Source of the DNA: Azorinus chamasolen
Lineage: Eukaryota; Mollusca; Bivalvia; Cardiida; Solecurtidae
DNA: 64,000 nt
Direction of reading: 5' to 3'
NCBI GenBank assembly: GCA_963576725.1
Contig: OY755246.1
Location: forward strand, 69,907,371 to 69,971,370
Made by a program: the position numbers and the translations under genes. Shown here piece after piece: positions 1-15,070 of the stretch (positions are counted from its first letter, which is position 1; every line of letters begins with the position of its first letter). The notes beneath the pieces are model-generated. The model had not been told where the DNA came from. It saw only the letters and a program-made list of their open reading frames with translations, and ran no database searches.

Positions 1-2831
1 AGCAGTCGACAGACACGCTTCCCTCCGAGTCGAAACATCCATTACACCTTAAAGAAGAAAAAAACTTTCTTCAACTATTTATTCTACAATCTTCAAAAAT
101 TGAAATGCTTTTCCTTTATTCAGAGCTTGTTGCAATGTAAATGTGTTACTAACAGTTCTGACCCTTGTCAAACCCCATGGCCCTTGCAAACAGAGAAACT
201 TGGTGAGTAACTTGGTGAGCGGTTCGAGTCCGGTACCTTGAGGGTCTGCGCCTCTCAGTTTCCTGTAATTGAACTGACCATATCCATACTTATTTGTGAA
301 ATAGGTCCATAATACACATTGGTCACATTATAAGCTAGATCACTTTTTGTCTGCAACTTTTTTTCACAACCCTACAATAATAATTTCATTATTATAACAA
401 AAGAAATCAAGCATATCTTGAAATTTAATAATTTAAAATTTAAAAAAATGAAATTTAAAACTGTCAAAAATAAATTTAAATTCTAAATTATGTGCATAAA
501 ATCAACTCAGCCTTGTTTAGACAGCCTCGTACAAATAAGCAGATGCCATTTGAGGGAAAAGGTAGCTGCATGTAAGGGGAAATAACTCTACAGGACTTTT
601 AGCAGACAACATTAACTGTCAATTTTTTAAAATTTGAATAAAATCAAAATTTGACAAGCCTCATCAAAATTACTTTACACACTGATTTATATGGTCAAAT
701 GAAACTTGCATATAAAATTTCTAAGGGATCCGAGTAAAACTGTGGAACTTAAAAATTTTCATATAATGTTCGAAATTTTAGCGGATCCTTAAAAAATGTA
801 TTTTTTCTTGAAATCTAAGACGATGCGACTGTCAAAAAGTGTAAGACACATGCCGCGAATGCAATTTGAGGAAGTGCCGGCATTTCAAATATCGGTCGGG
901 GCAATGTACATTGGCTATGTCGGACAGTGGCAATTTGCGGCCCTTACCCACTCTACTCAAACATCAATTACTTTAAAAGTTTTCTGTGGATTTTGATAAA
1001 ATAAGCAACATAGTGTCTATTACAATTTGACCTACTTGTATATATAGCTGTTACATGCTTTCAAGCCAGAAATTAATGTTTAAAATTAAAAACTACTTTT
1101 AAATTTCAATTTTCAAATTTAAAAATTCAGTAAAATTCCTATTTTTTGAGGTTCTACTTTCAAAGTAAACACTCATTTTGAGTAAATAATGCAAAACACA
1201 GGCTTCTATGTTGTGTCCATGGCCAGAAAGTCCTTCAGAACATATTTCCTGTATTGTTTATCCAACAGACAGAGCTAAGTCCTTCCAGATGCAAAGGTAA
1301 AAAAATGTAAGGCAATCAGCACATTAAAGGCTCCCCAGGGAATAATATTTTTTGCAATCTGTCTTACTGGTCCCTCTGCAGCCCTCAATTTCAATTTGGA
1401 GGTCCAACTGAATAGTCTTAAAGCATTTCATATAAATTTTAGCTGGAGTCCAGGCTCCAAATACACCACAGATGAAAAATTCCCTGCGATTGTCTGTTGA
1501 GAAAAGGCGCAAAGTACGACTGGTCAAAAAATGTCACCGAAAGCCAATGAATGTCTTGCGTCTGATTTAAAAAACAGTCAAAATGCTACATCGAGTACCG
1601 AAAGATACTGACTTTCAAGAAAAGCCATCGGTTTACCAGGGCCAGACTTCAGTATCGACATAACCGCTTGAAAAGCCAAAGTCTCATTGTTTCAGAGTAA
1701 AAAACTTGACAGTAGGATAGGTCACTTCCAAATTATAGCAAAATTAACCTTTCAGGTACAGGGCACAGTTGATTGGAACTGATCAAGAAGCAATTTAAAT
1801 TCAAAATTATAGACAAATTTACATAAAAAAAGTAAATAATCAAGAAAATTACAAAAAAAATTCACACCAGAATGTCTGTTGAGGTCTTATGTCAGACCAA
1901 AACCGGGTCTATAAACAATTTTTAAAGTACCCCCACCCCCACCCACCCCCTCCCCACCCCTGAGTTGAAAACAGACTAAATAAAACAATTTTCTTAAAAG
2001 TTAAAATCAAATTTTTACCAAATACTCTATTTCTTCGCACCCGACTACTCAATCGGACGGCCAGGGAGCAGTCGACAGACACGCTTCCCTCCGAGTCGAA
2101 ACATCCATTACACCTTAAAGAAGAAAAAAACTTTCTTCAACTATTTATTCTACAATCTTCAAAAATTGAAATGCTTTTCCTTTATTCAGAGCTTGTTGCA
2201 ATGTAAATGTGTTACTAACAGTTCTGACCCTTGTCAAACCCCATGGCCCTTGCAAACAGAGAAACTTGGTGAGTAACTTGGTGAGCGGTTCGAGTCCGGT
2301 ACCTTGAGGGTCTGCGCCTCTCAGTTTCCTGTAATTGAACTGACCATATCCATACTTATTTGTGAAATAGGTCCATAATACACATTGGTCACATTATAAG
2401 CTAGATCACTTTTTGTCTGCAACTTTTTTTCACAACCCTACAATAATAATTTCATTATTATAACAAAAGAAATCAAGCATATCTTGAAATTTAATAATTT
2501 AAAATTTAAAAAAATGAAATTTAAAACTGTCAAAAATAAATTTAAATTCTAAATTATGTGCATAAAATCAACTCAGCCTTGTTTAGACAGCCTCGTACAA
2601 ATAAGCAGATGCCATTTGAGGGAAAAGGTAGCTGCATGTAAGGGGAAATAACTCTACAGGACTTTTAGCAGACAACATTAACTGTCAATTTTTTAAAATT
2701 TGAATAAAATCAAAATTTGACAAGCCTCATCAAAATTACTTTACACACTGATTTATATGGTCAAATGAAACTTGCATATAAAATTTCTAAGGGATCCGAG
2801 TAAAACTGTGGAACTTAAAAATTTTCATATA

Positions 2832-3302
2832 GGTGTCGGCCCGGTCAGATTTCGCCCTATATAATCTATGTAAAAATGGCTCACTTTCGTGCTCTGCAGC
2901 CTAGACCACAACAAGATTTGAGTCTAATGAAGCATACTGTGCTCATATATGAACATTTCCCCTTTGTTTAAGCATAGTTTGATTATACAATCACCGTCTA
3001 CTTTTTCCGCTATCCTCTGTTGAATAAAAACACTGTCCAAAAACACACTACCAAAACAACATGGCCGACCCAAGCACTACCTCTTTAATATCCATCCGAA
3101 TGGGGAAAAAGTTCTGAAATGGAAAGAAATAAACACTGTCAATGTCTTGTCAAGATCAGAAATAATTCATTTTCAACCAAAAATACAGCCTAATCTCCTC
3201 ACAGGAACCAACAGACATGTCAAATCAAGCATATTCATTTTTTCAAAGAACTATTTGCAAGGATACAATGACCCGGAAGCAAAATCTCACCGGGCCGACA
3301 CC
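2832..3302. mobile_element. 471-bp TIR element in array unit 2
   Basis: The ends are GGTGTCGGCCCGGT and its exact reverse complement, with weaker inverted similarity continuing to about 24 bp. TA lies directly outside each end (2830-2831 and 3303-3304). There is no ORF of note inside. Units 1 and 4 lack the element, giving empty-site comparisons. This fits a non-autonomous DNA transposon (MITE) of a superfamily that duplicates TA, such as Tc1/mariner or ISL2EU. The superfamily is not settled from the ends alone. Confidence 0.85.
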
Positions 3303-5373
3303 TAAAAATGTTCGAAATTTTAGCGGATCCTTAAAAAATGTATTTTTTCTTGAAATCTAAGACGATGCGACTGTCAAAAAGTGTAAGACACATGCCGCGA
3401 ATGCAATTTGAGGAAGTGCCGGCATTTCAAATATCGGTCGGGGCAATGTACATTGGCTATGTCGGACAGTGGCAATTTGCGGCCCTTACCCACTCTACTC
3501 AAACATCAATTACTTTAAAAGTTTTCTGTGGATTTTGATAAAATAAGCAACATAGTGTCTATTACAATTTGACCTACTTGTATATATAGCTGTTACATGC
3601 TTTCAAGCCAGAAATTAATGTTTAAAATTAAAAACTACTTTTAAATTTCAATTTTCAAATTTAAAAATTCAGTAAAATTCCTATTTTTTGAGGTTCTACT
3701 TTCAAAGTAAACACTCATTTTGAGTAAATAATGCAAAACACAGGCTTCTATGTTGTGTCCATGGCCAGAAAGTCCTTCAGAACATATTTCCTGTATTGTT
3801 TATCCAACAGACAGAGCTAAGTCCTTCCAGATGCAAAGGTAAAAAAATGTAAGGCAATCAGCACATTAAAGGCTCCCCAGGGAATAATATTTTTTGCAAT
3901 CTGTCTTACTGGTCCCTCTGCAGCCCTCAATTTCAATTTGGAGGTCCAACTGAATAGTCTTAAAGCATTTCATATAAATTTTAGCTGGAGTCCAGGCTCC
4001 AAATACACCACAGATGAAAAATTCCCTGCGATTGTCTGTTGAGAAAAGGCGCAAAGTACGACTGGTCAAAAAATGTCACCGAAAGCCAATGAATGTCTTG
4101 CGTCTGATTTAAAAAACAGTCAAAATGCTACATCGAGTACCGAAAGATACTGACTTTCAAGAAAAGCCATCGGTTTACCAGGGCCAGACTTCAGTATCGA
4201 CATAACCGCTTGAAAAGCCAAAGTCTCATTGTTTCAGAGTAAAAAACTTGACAGTAGGATAGGTCACTTCCAAATTATAGCAAAATTAACCTTTCAGGTA
4301 CAGGGCACAGTTGATTGGAACTGATCAAGAAGCAATTTAAATTCAAAATTATAGACAAATTTACATAAAAAAAGTAAATAATCAAGAAAATTACAAAAAA
4401 AATTCACACCAGAATGTCTGTTGAGGTCTTATGTCAGACCAAAACCGGGTCTATAAACAATTTTTAAAGTACCCCCACCCCCACCCACCCCCTCCCCACC
4501 CCTGAGTTGAAAACAGACTAAATAAAACAATTTTCTTAAAAGTTAAAATCAAATTTTTACCAAATACTCTATTTCTTCGCACCCGACTACTCAATCGGAC
4601 GGCCAGGGAGCAGTCGACAGACACGCTTCCCTCCGAGTCGAAACATCCATTACACCTTAAAGAAGAAAAAAACTTTCTTCAACTATTTATTCTACAATCT
4701 TCAAAAATTGAAATGCTTTTCCTTTATTCAGAGCTTGTTGCAATGTAAATGTGTTACTAACAGTTCTGACCCTTGTCAAACCCCATGGCCCTTGCAAACA
4801 GAGAAACTTGGTGAGTAACTTGGTGAGCGGTTCGAGTCCGGTACCTTGAGGGTCTGCGCCTCTCAGTTTCCTGTAATTGAACTGACCATATCCATACTTA
4901 TTTGTGAAATAGGTCCATAATACACATTGGTCACATTATAAGCTAGATCACTTTTTGTCTGCAACTTTTTTTCACAACCCTACAATAATAATTTCATTAT
5001 TATAACAAAAGAAATCAAGCATATCTTGAAATTTAATAATTTAAAATTTAAAAAAATGAAATTTAAAACTGTCAAAAATAAATTTAAATTCTAAATTATG
5101 TGCATAAAATCAACTCAGCCTTGTTTAGACAGCCTCGTACAAATAAGCAGATGCCATTTGAGGGAAAAGGTAGCTGCATGTAAGGGGAAATAACTCTACA
5201 GGACTTTTAGCAGACAACATTAACTGTCAATTTTTTAAAATTTGAATAAAATCAAAATTTGACAAGCCTCATCAAAATTACTTTACACACTGATTTATAT
5301 GGTCAAATGAAACTTGCATATAAAATTTCTAAGGGATCCGAGTAAAACTGTGGAACTTAAAAATTTTCATATA

Positions 5374-5844
5374 GGTGTCGGCCCGGTCAGATTTCGCCCT
5401 ATATAATCTATGTAAAAATGGCTCACTTTCGTGCTCTGCAGCCTAGACCACAACAAGATTTGAGTCTAATGAAGCATACTGTGCTCATATATGAACATTT
5501 CCCCTTTGTTTAAGCATAGTTTGATTATACAATCACCGTCTACTTTTTCCGCTATCCTCTGTTGAATAAAAACACTGTCCAAAAACACACTACCAAAACA
5601 ACATGGCCGACCCAAGCACTACCTCTTTAATATCCATCCGAATGGGGAAAAAGTTCTGAAATGGAAAGAAATAAACACTGTCAATGTCTTGTCAAGATCA
5701 GAAATAATTCATTTTCAACCAAAAATACAGCCTAATCTCCTCACAGGAACCAACAGACATGTCAAATCAAGCATATTCATTTTTTCAAAGAACTATTTGC
5801 AAGGATACAATGACCCGGAAGCAAAATCTCACCGGGCCGACACC
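5374..5844. mobile_element. 471-bp TIR element in array unit 3
   Basis: Same element, same position in the unit and same TA flanks as the copy in unit 2. It was therefore probably spread by unit amplification, not by separate insertions. Confidence 0.85.
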
Positions 5845-8800
5845 TAAAAATGTTCGAAATTTTAGCGGATCCTTAAAAAATGTATTTTTTCTTGAAATCT
5901 AAGACGATGCGACTGTCAAAAAGTGTAAGACACATGCCGCGAATGCAATTTGAGGAAGTGCCGGCATTTCAAATATCGGTCGGGGCAATGTACATTGGCT
6001 ATGTCGGACAGTGGCAATTTGCGGCCCTTACCCACTCTACTCAAACATCAATTACTTTAAAAGTTTTCTGTGGATTTTGATAAAATAAGCAACATAGTGT
6101 CTATTACAATTTGACCTACTTGTATATATAGCTGTTACATGCTTTCAAGCCAGAAATTAATGTTTAAAATTAAAAACTACTTTTAAATTTCAATTTTCAA
6201 ATTTAAAAATTCAGTAAAATTCCTATTTTTTGAGGTTCTACTTTCAAAGTAAACACTCATTTTGAGTAAATAATGCAAAACACAGGCTTCTATGTTGTGT
6301 CCATGGCCAGAAAGTCCTTCAGAACATATTTCCTGTATTGTTTATCCAACAGACAGAGCTAAGTCCTTCCAGATGCAAAGGTAAAAAAATGTAAGGCAAT
6401 CAGCACATTAAAGGCTCCCCAGGGAATAATATTTTTTGCAATCTGTCTTACTGGTCCCTCTGCAGCCCTCAATTTCAATTTGGAGGTCCAACTGAATAGT
6501 CTTAAAGCATTTCATATAAATTTTAGCTGGAGTCCAGGCTCCAAATACACCACAGATGAAAAATTCCCTGCGATTGTCTGTTGAGAAAAGGCGCAAAGTA
6601 CGACTGGTCAAAAAATGTCACCGAAAGCCAATGAATGTCTTGCGTCTGATTTAAAAAACAGTCAAAATGCTACATCGAGTACCGAAAGATACTGACTTTC
6701 AAGAAAAGCCATCGGTTTACCAGGGCCAGACTTCAGTATCGACATAACCGCTTGAAAAGCCAAAGTCTCATTGTTTCAGAGTAAAAAACTTGACAGTAGG
6801 ATAGGTCACTTCCAAATTATAGCAAAATTAACCTTTCAGGTACAGGGCACAGTTGATTGGAACTGATCAAGAAGCAATTTAAATTCAAAATTATAGACAA
6901 ATTTACATAAAAAAAGTAAATAATCAAGAAAATTACAAAAAAAATTCACACCAGAATGTCTGTTGAGGTCTTATGTCAGACCAAAACCGGGTCTATAAAC
7001 AATTTTTAAAGTACCCCCACCCCCACCCACCCCCTCCCCACCCCTGAGTTGAAAACAGACTAAATAAAACAATTTTCTTAAAAGTTAAAATCAAATTTTT
7101 ACCAAATACTCTATTTCTTCGCACCCGACTACTCAATCGGACGGCCAGGGAGCAGTCGACAGACACGCTTCCCTCCGAGTCGAAACATCCATTACACCTT
7201 AAAGAAGAAAAAAACTTTCTTCAACTATTTATTCTACAATCTTCAAAAATTGAAATGCTTTTCCTTTATTCAGAGCTTGTTGCAATGTAAATGTGTTACT
7301 AACAGTTCTGACCCTTGTCAAACCCCATGGCCCTTGCAAACAGAGAAACTTGGTGAGTAACTTGGTGAGCGGTTCGAGTCCGGTACCTTGAGGGTCTGCG
7401 CCTCTCAGTTTCCTGTAATTGAACTGACCATATCCATACTTATTTGTGAAATAGGTCCATAATACACATTGGTCACATTATAAGCTAGATCACTTTTTGT
7501 CTGCAACTTTTTTTCACAACCCTACAATAATAATTTCATTATTATAACAAAAGAAATCAAGCATATCTTGAAATTTAATAATTTAAAATTTAAAAAAATG
7601 AAATTTAAAACTGTCAAAAATAAATTTAAATTCTAAATTATGTGCATAAAATCAACTCAGCCTTGTTTAGACAGCCTCGTACAAATAAGCAGATGCCATT
7701 TGAGGGAAAAGGTAGCTGCATGTAAGGGGAAATAACTCTACAGGACTTTTAGCAGACAACATTAACTGTCAATTTTTTAAAATTTGAATAAAATCAAAAT
7801 TTGACAAGCCTCATCAAAATTACTTTACACACTGATTTATATGGTCAAATGAAACTTGCATATAAAATTTCTAAGGGATCCGAGTAAAACTGTGGAACTT
7901 AAAAATTTTCATAAAAATGTTCGAAATTTTAGCGGATCCTTAAAAAATGTATTTTTTCTTGAAATCTAAGACGATGCGACTGTCAAAAAGTGTAAGACAC
8001 ATGCCGCGAATGCAATTTGAGGAAGTGCCGGCATTTCAAATATCGGTCGGGGCAATGTACATTGGCTATGTCGGACAGTGGCAATTTGCGGCCCTTACCC
8101 ACTCTACTCAAACATCAATTACTTTAAAAGTTTTCTGTGGATTTTGATAAAATAAGCAACATAGTGTCTATTACAATTTGACCTACTTGTATATATAGCT
8201 GTTACATGCTTTCAAGCCAGAAATTAATGTTTAAAATTAAAAACTACTTTTAAATTTCAATTTTCAAATTTAAAAATTCAGTAAAATTCCTATTTTTTGA
8301 GGTTCTACTTTCAAAGTAAACACTCATTTTGAGTAAATAATGCAAAACACAGGCTTCTATGTTGTGTCCATGGCCAGAAAGTCCTTCAGAACATATTTCC
8401 TGTATTGTTTATCCAACAGACAGAGCTAAGTCCTTCCAGATGCAAAGGTAAAAAAATGTAAGGCAATCAGCACATTAAAGGCTCCCCAGGGAATAATATT
8501 TTTTGCAATCTGTCTTACTGGTCCCTCTGCAGCCCTCAATTTCAATTTGGAGGTCCAACTGAATAGTCTTAAAGCATTTCATATAAATTTTAGCTGGAGT
8601 CCAGGCTCCAAATACACCACAGATGAAAAATTCCCTGCGATTGTCTGTTGAGAAAAGGCGCAAAGTACGACTGGTCAAAAAATGTCACCGAAAGCCAATG
8701 AATGTCTTGCGTCTGATTTAAAAAACAGTCAAAATGCTACATCGAGTACCGAAAGATACTGACTTTCAAGAAAAGCCATCGGTTTACCAGGGCCAGACTT

Positions 8801-9982
8801 CAGTATCGACATAACCGCTTGAAAAGCCAAAGTCTCATTGTTTCAGAGTAAAAAACTTGACAGTAGGATAGGTCACTTCCAAATTATAGCAAAATTAACC
8901 TTTCAGGTACAGGGCACAGTTGATTGGAACTGATCAAGAAGCAATTTAAATTCAAAATTATAGACAAATTTACATAAAAAAAGTAAATAATCAAGAAAAT
9001 TACAAAAAAAATTCACACCAGAATGTCTGTTGAGGTCTTATGTCAGACCAAAACCGGGTCTATAAACAATTTTTAAAGTACCCCCACCCCCACCCACCCC
9101 CTCCCCACCCCTGAGTTGAAAACAGACTAAATAAAACAATTTTCTTAAAAGTTAAAATCAAATTTTTACCAAATACTCTATTTCTTCGCACCCGACTACT
9201 CAATCGGACGGCCAGGGAGCAGTCGACAGACACGCTTCCCTCCGAGTCGAAACATCCATTACACCTTAAAGAAGAAAAAAACTTTCTTCAACTATTTATT
9301 CTACAATCTTCAAAAATTGAAATGCTTTTCCTTTATTCAGAGCTTGTTGCAATGTAAATGTGTTACTAACAGTTCTGACCCTTGTCAAACCCCATGGCCC
9401 TTGCAAACAGAGAAACTTGGTGAGTAACTTGGTGAGCGGTTCGAATCCGGTACCTTGAGGGTCTGCGCCTCTCAGTTTCCTGTAATTGAACTGACCATAT
9501 CCATACTTATTTGTGAAATAGGTCCATAATACACATTGGTCACATTATAAGCTAGATCACTTTTTGTCTGCAACTTTTTTTCACAACCCTACAATAATAA
9601 TTTCATTATTATAACAAAAGAAATCAAGCATATCTTGAAATTTAATAATTTAAAATTTAAAAAAATGAAATTTAAAACTGTCAAAAATAAATTTAAATTC
9701 TAAATTATGTGCATAAAATCAACTCAGCCTTGTTTAGACAGCCTCGTACAAATAAGCAGATGCCATTTGAGGGAAAAGGTAGCTGCATGTAAGGGGAAAT
9801 AACTCTACAGGACTTTTAGCAGACAACATTAACTGTCAATTTTTTAAAATTTGAATAAAATCAAAATTTGACAAGCCTCATCAAAATTACTTTACACACT
9901 GATTTATATGGTCAAATGAAACTTGCATATAAAATTTCTAAGGGATCCGAGTAAAACTGTGGAACTTAAAAATTTTCATATA

Positions 9983-10453
9983 GGTGTCGGCCCGGTCAGA
10001 TTTCGCCCTATATAATCTATGTAAAAATGGCTCACTTTCGTGCTCTGCAGCCTAGACCACAACAAGATTTGAGTCTAATGAAGCATACTGTGCTCATATA
10101 TGAACATTTCCCCTTTGTTTAAGCATAGTTTGATTATACAATCACCGTCTACTTTTTCCGCTATCCTCTGTTGAATAAAAACACTGTCCAAAAACACACT
10201 ACCAAAACAACATGGCCGACCCAAGCACTACCTCTTTAATATCCATCCGAATGGGGAAAAAGTTCTGAAATGGAAAGAAATAAACACTGTCAATGTCTTG
10301 TCAAGATCAGAAATAATTCATTTTCAACCAAAAATACAGCCTAATCTCCTCACAGGAACCAACAGACATGTCAAATCAAGCATATTCATTTTTTCAAAGA
10401 ACTATTTGCAAGGATACAATGACCCGGAAGCAAAATCTCACCGGGCCGACACC
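9983..10453. mobile_element. 471-bp TIR element in array unit 5
   Basis: Same element with both 14-bp inverted ends and TA flanks. Its host unit follows an element-free unit (unit 4), so filled and empty units are interspersed along the array. Confidence 0.85.
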
Positions 10454-12524
10454 TAAAAATGTTCGAAATTTTAGCGGATCCTTAAAAAATGTATTTTTTC
10501 TTGAAATCTAAGACGATGCGACTGTCAAAAAGTGTAAGACACATGCCGCGAATGCAATTTGAGGAAGTGCCGGCATTTCAAATATCGGTCGGGGCAATGT
10601 ACATTGGCTATGTCGGACAGTGGCAATTTGCGGCCCTTACCCACTCTACTCAAACATCAATTACTTTAAAAGTTTTCTGTGGATTTTGATAAAATAAGCA
10701 ACATAGTGTCTATTACAATTTGACCTACTTGTATATATAGCTGTTACATGCTTTCAAGCCAGAAATTAATGTTTAAAATTAAAAACTACTTTTAAATTTC
10801 AATTTTCAAATTTAAAAATTCAGTAAAATTCCTATTTTTTGAGGTTCTACTTTCAAAGTAAACACTCATTTTGAGTAAATAATGCAAAACACAGGCTTCT
10901 ATGTTGTGTCCATGGCCAGAAAGTCCTTCAGAACATATTTCCTGTATTGTTTATCCAACAGACAGAGCTAAGTCCTTCCAGATGCAAAGGTAAAAAAATG
11001 TAAGGCAATCAGCACATTAAAGGCTCCCCAGGGAATAATATTTTTTGCAATCTGTCTTACTGGTCCCTCTGCAGCCCTCAATTTCAATTTGGAGGTCCAA
11101 CTGAATAGTCTTAAAGCATTTCATATAAATTTTAGCTGGAGTCCAGGCTCCAAATACACCACAGATGAAAAATTCCCTGCGATTGTCTGTTGAGAAAAGG
11201 CGCAAAGTACGACTGGTCAAAAAATGTCACCGAAAGCCAATGAATGTCTTGCGTCTGATTTAAAAAACAGTCAAAATGCTACATCGAGTACCGAAAGATA
11301 CTGACTTTCAAGAAAAGCCATCGGTTTACCAGGGCCAGACTTCAGTATCGACATAACCGCTTGAAAAGCCAAAGTCTCATTGTTTCAGAGTAAAAAACTT
11401 GACAGTAGGATAGGTCACTTCCAAATTATAGCAAAATTAACCTTTCAGGTACAGGGCACAGTTGATTGGAACTGATCAAGAAGCAATTTAAATTCAAAAT
11501 TATAGACAAATTTACATAAAAAAAGTAAATAATCAAGAAAATTACAAAAAAAATTCACACCAGAATGTCTGTTGAGGTCTTATGTCAGACCAAAACCGGG
11601 TCTATAAACAATTTTTAAAGTACCCCCACCCCCACCCACCCCCTCCCCACCCCTGAGTTGAAAACAGACTAAATAAAACAATTTTCTTAAAAGTTAAAAT
11701 CAAATTTTTACCAAATACTCTATTTCTTCGCACCCGACTACTCAATCGGACGGCCAGGGAGCAGTCGACAGACACGCTTCCCTCCGAGTCGAAACATCCA
11801 TTACACCTTAAAGAAGAAAAAAACTTTCTTCAACTATTTATTCTACAATCTTCAAAAATTGAAATGCTTTTCCTTTATTCAGAGCTTGTTGCAATGTAAA
11901 TGTGTTACTAACAGTTCTGACCCTTGTCAAACCCCATGGCCCTTGCAAACAGAGAAACTTGGTGAGTAACTTGGTGAGCGGTTCGAGTCCGGTACCTTGA
12001 GGGTCTGCGCCTCTCAGTTTCCTGTAATTGAACTGACCATATCCATACTTATTTGTGAAATAGGTCCATAATACACATTGGTCACATTATAAGCTAGATC
12101 ACTTTTTGTCTGCAACTTTTTTTCACAACCCTACAATAATAATTTCATTATTATAACAAAAGAAATCAAGCATATCTTGAAATTTAATAATTTAAAATTT
12201 AAAAAAATGAAATTTAAAACTGTCAAAAATAAATTTAAATTCTAAATTATGTGCATAAAATCAACTCAGCCTTGTTTAGACAGCCTCGTACAAATAAGCA
12301 GATGCCATTTGAGGGAAAAGGTAGCTGCATGTAAGGGGAAATAACTCTACAGGACTTTTAGCAGACAACATTAACTGTCAATTTTTTAAAATTTGAATAA
12401 AATCAAAATTTGACAAGCCTCATCAAAATTACTTTACACACTGATTTATATGGTCAAATGAAACTTGCATATAAAATTTCTAAGGGATCCGAGTAAAACT
12501 GTGGAACTTAAAAATTTTCATATA

Positions 12525-12995
12525 GGTGTCGGCCCGGTCAGATTTCGCCCTATATAATCTATGTAAAAATGGCTCACTTTCGTGCTCTGCAGCCTAGACC
12601 ACAACAAGATTTGAGTCTAATGAAGCATACTGTGCTCATATATGAACATTTCCCCTTTGTTTAAGCATAGTTTGATTATACAATCACCGTCTACTTTTTC
12701 CGCTATCCTCTGTTGAATAAAAACACTGTCCAAAAACACACTACCAAAACAACATGGCCGACCCAAGCACTACCTCTTTAATATCCATCCGAATGGGGAA
12801 AAAGTTCTGAAATGGAAAGAAATAAACACTGTCAATGTCTTGTCAAGATCAGAAATAATTCATTTTCAACCAAAAATACAGCCTAATCTCCTCACAGGAA
12901 CCAACAGACATGTCAAATCAAGCATATTCATTTTTTCAAAGAACTATTTGCAAGGATACAATGACCCGGAAGCAAAATCTCACCGGGCCGACACC
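12525..12995. mobile_element. 471-bp TIR element in array unit 6, altered right junction
   Basis: The element itself is the same, but its right flank reads TTTTTAAAAATG where other copies have TAAAAATG. Four extra T residues sit directly at the TIR end, which explains the 2546-bp unit. The left TA flank is unchanged. Confidence 0.85.
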
Positions 12996-15070
12996 TTTTT
13001 AAAAATGTTCGAAATTTTAGCGGATCCTTAAAAAATGTATTTTTTCTTGAAATCTAAGACGATGCGACTGTCAAAAAGTGTAAGACACATGCCGCGAATG
13101 CAATTTGAGGAAGTGCCGGCATTTCAAATATCGGTCGGGGCAATGTACATTGGCTATGTCGGACAGTGGCAATTTGCGGCCCTTACCCACTCTACTCAAA
13201 CATCAATTACTTTAAAAGTTTTCTGTGGATTTTGATAAAATAAGCAACATAGTGTCTATTACAATTTGACCTACTTGTATATATAGCTGTTACATGCTTT
13301 CAAGCCAGAAATTAATGTTTAAAATTAAAAACTACTTTTAAATTTCAATTTTCAAATTTAAAAATTCAGTAAAATTCCTATTTTTTGAGGTTCTACTTTC
13401 AAAGTAAACACTCATTTTGAGTAAATAATGCAAAACACAGGCTTCTATGTTGTGTCCATGGCCAGAAAGTCCTTCAGAACATATTTCCTGTATTGTTTAT
13501 CCAACAGACAGAGCTAAGTCCTTCCAGATGCAAAGGTAAAAAAATGTAAGGCAATCAGCACATTAAAGGCTCCCCAGGGAATAATATTTTTTGCAATCTG
13601 TCTTACTGGTCCCTCTGCAGCCCTCAATTTCAATTTGGAGGTCCAACTGAATAGTCTTAAAGCATTTCATATAAATTTTAGCTGGAGTCCAGGCTCCAAA
13701 TACACCACAGATGAAAAATTCCCTGCGATTGTCTGTTGAGAAAAGGCGCAAAGTACGACTGGTCAAAAAATGTCACCGAAAGCCAATGAATGTCTTGCGT
13801 CTGATTTAAAAAACAGTCAAAATGCTACATCGAGTACCGAAAGATACTGACTTTCAAGAAAAGCCATCGGTTTACCAGGGCCAGACTTCAGTATCGACAT
13901 AACCGCTTGAAAAGCCAAAGTCTCATTGTTTCAGAGTAAAAAACTTGACAGTAGGATAGGTCACTTCCAAATTATAGCAAAATTAACCTTTCAGGTACAG
14001 GGCACAGTTGATTGGAACTGATCAAGAAGCAATTTAAATTCAAAATTATAGACAAATTTACATAAAAAAAGTAAATAATCAAGAAAATTACAAAAAAAAT
14101 TCACACCAGAATGTCTGTTGAGGTCTTATGTCAGACCAAAACCGGGTCTATAAACAATTTTTAAAGTACCCCCACCCCCACCCACCCCCTCCCCACCCCT
14201 GAGTTGAAAACAGACTAAATAAAACAATTTTCTTAAAAGTTAAAATCAAATTTTTACCAAATACTCTATTTCTTCGCACCCGACTACTCAATCGGACGGC
14301 CAGGGAGCAGTCGACAGACACGCTTCCCTCCGAGTCGAAACATCCATTACACCTTAAAGAAGAAAAAAACTTTCTTCAACTATTTATTCTACAATCTTCA
14401 AAAATTGAAATGCTTTTCCTTTATTCAGAGCTTGTTGCAATGTAAATGTGTTACTAACAGTTCTGACCCTTGTCAAACCCCATGGCCCTTGCAAACAGAG
14501 AAACTTGGTGAGTAACTTGGTGAGCGGTTCGAGTCCGGTACCTTGAGGGTCTGCGCCTCTCAGTTTCCTGTAATTGAACTGACCATATCCATACTTATTT
14601 GTGAAATAGGTCCATAATACACATTGGTCACATTATAAGCTAGATCACTTTTTGTCTGCAACTTTTTTTCACAACCCTACAATAATAATTTCATTATTAT
14701 AACAAAAGAAATCAAGCATATCTTGAAATTTAATAATTTAAAATTTAAAAAAATGAAATTTAAAACTGTCAAAAATAAATTTAAATTCTAAATTATGTGC
14801 ATAAAATCAACTCAGCCTTGTTTAGACAGCCTCGTACAAATAAGCAGATGCCATTTGAGGGAAAAGGTAGCTGCATGTAAGGGGAAATAACTCTACAGGA
14901 CTTTTAGCAGACAACATTAACTGTCAATTTTTTAAAATTTGAATAAAATCAAAATTTGACAAGCCTCATCAAAATTACTTTACACACTGATTTATATGGT
15001 CAAATGAAACTTGCATATAAAATTTCTAAGGGATCCGAGTAAAACTGTGGAACTTAAAAATTTTCATATA

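Noticed and set aside
796..996. 66-codon plus-strand frame repeated in every macrosatellite unit
   Set aside because: It is identical only because the units are identical. Low-quality composition, no domain, no splice or promoter context. The same holds for the 67-codon minus-strand frame (1324-1527 and copies).
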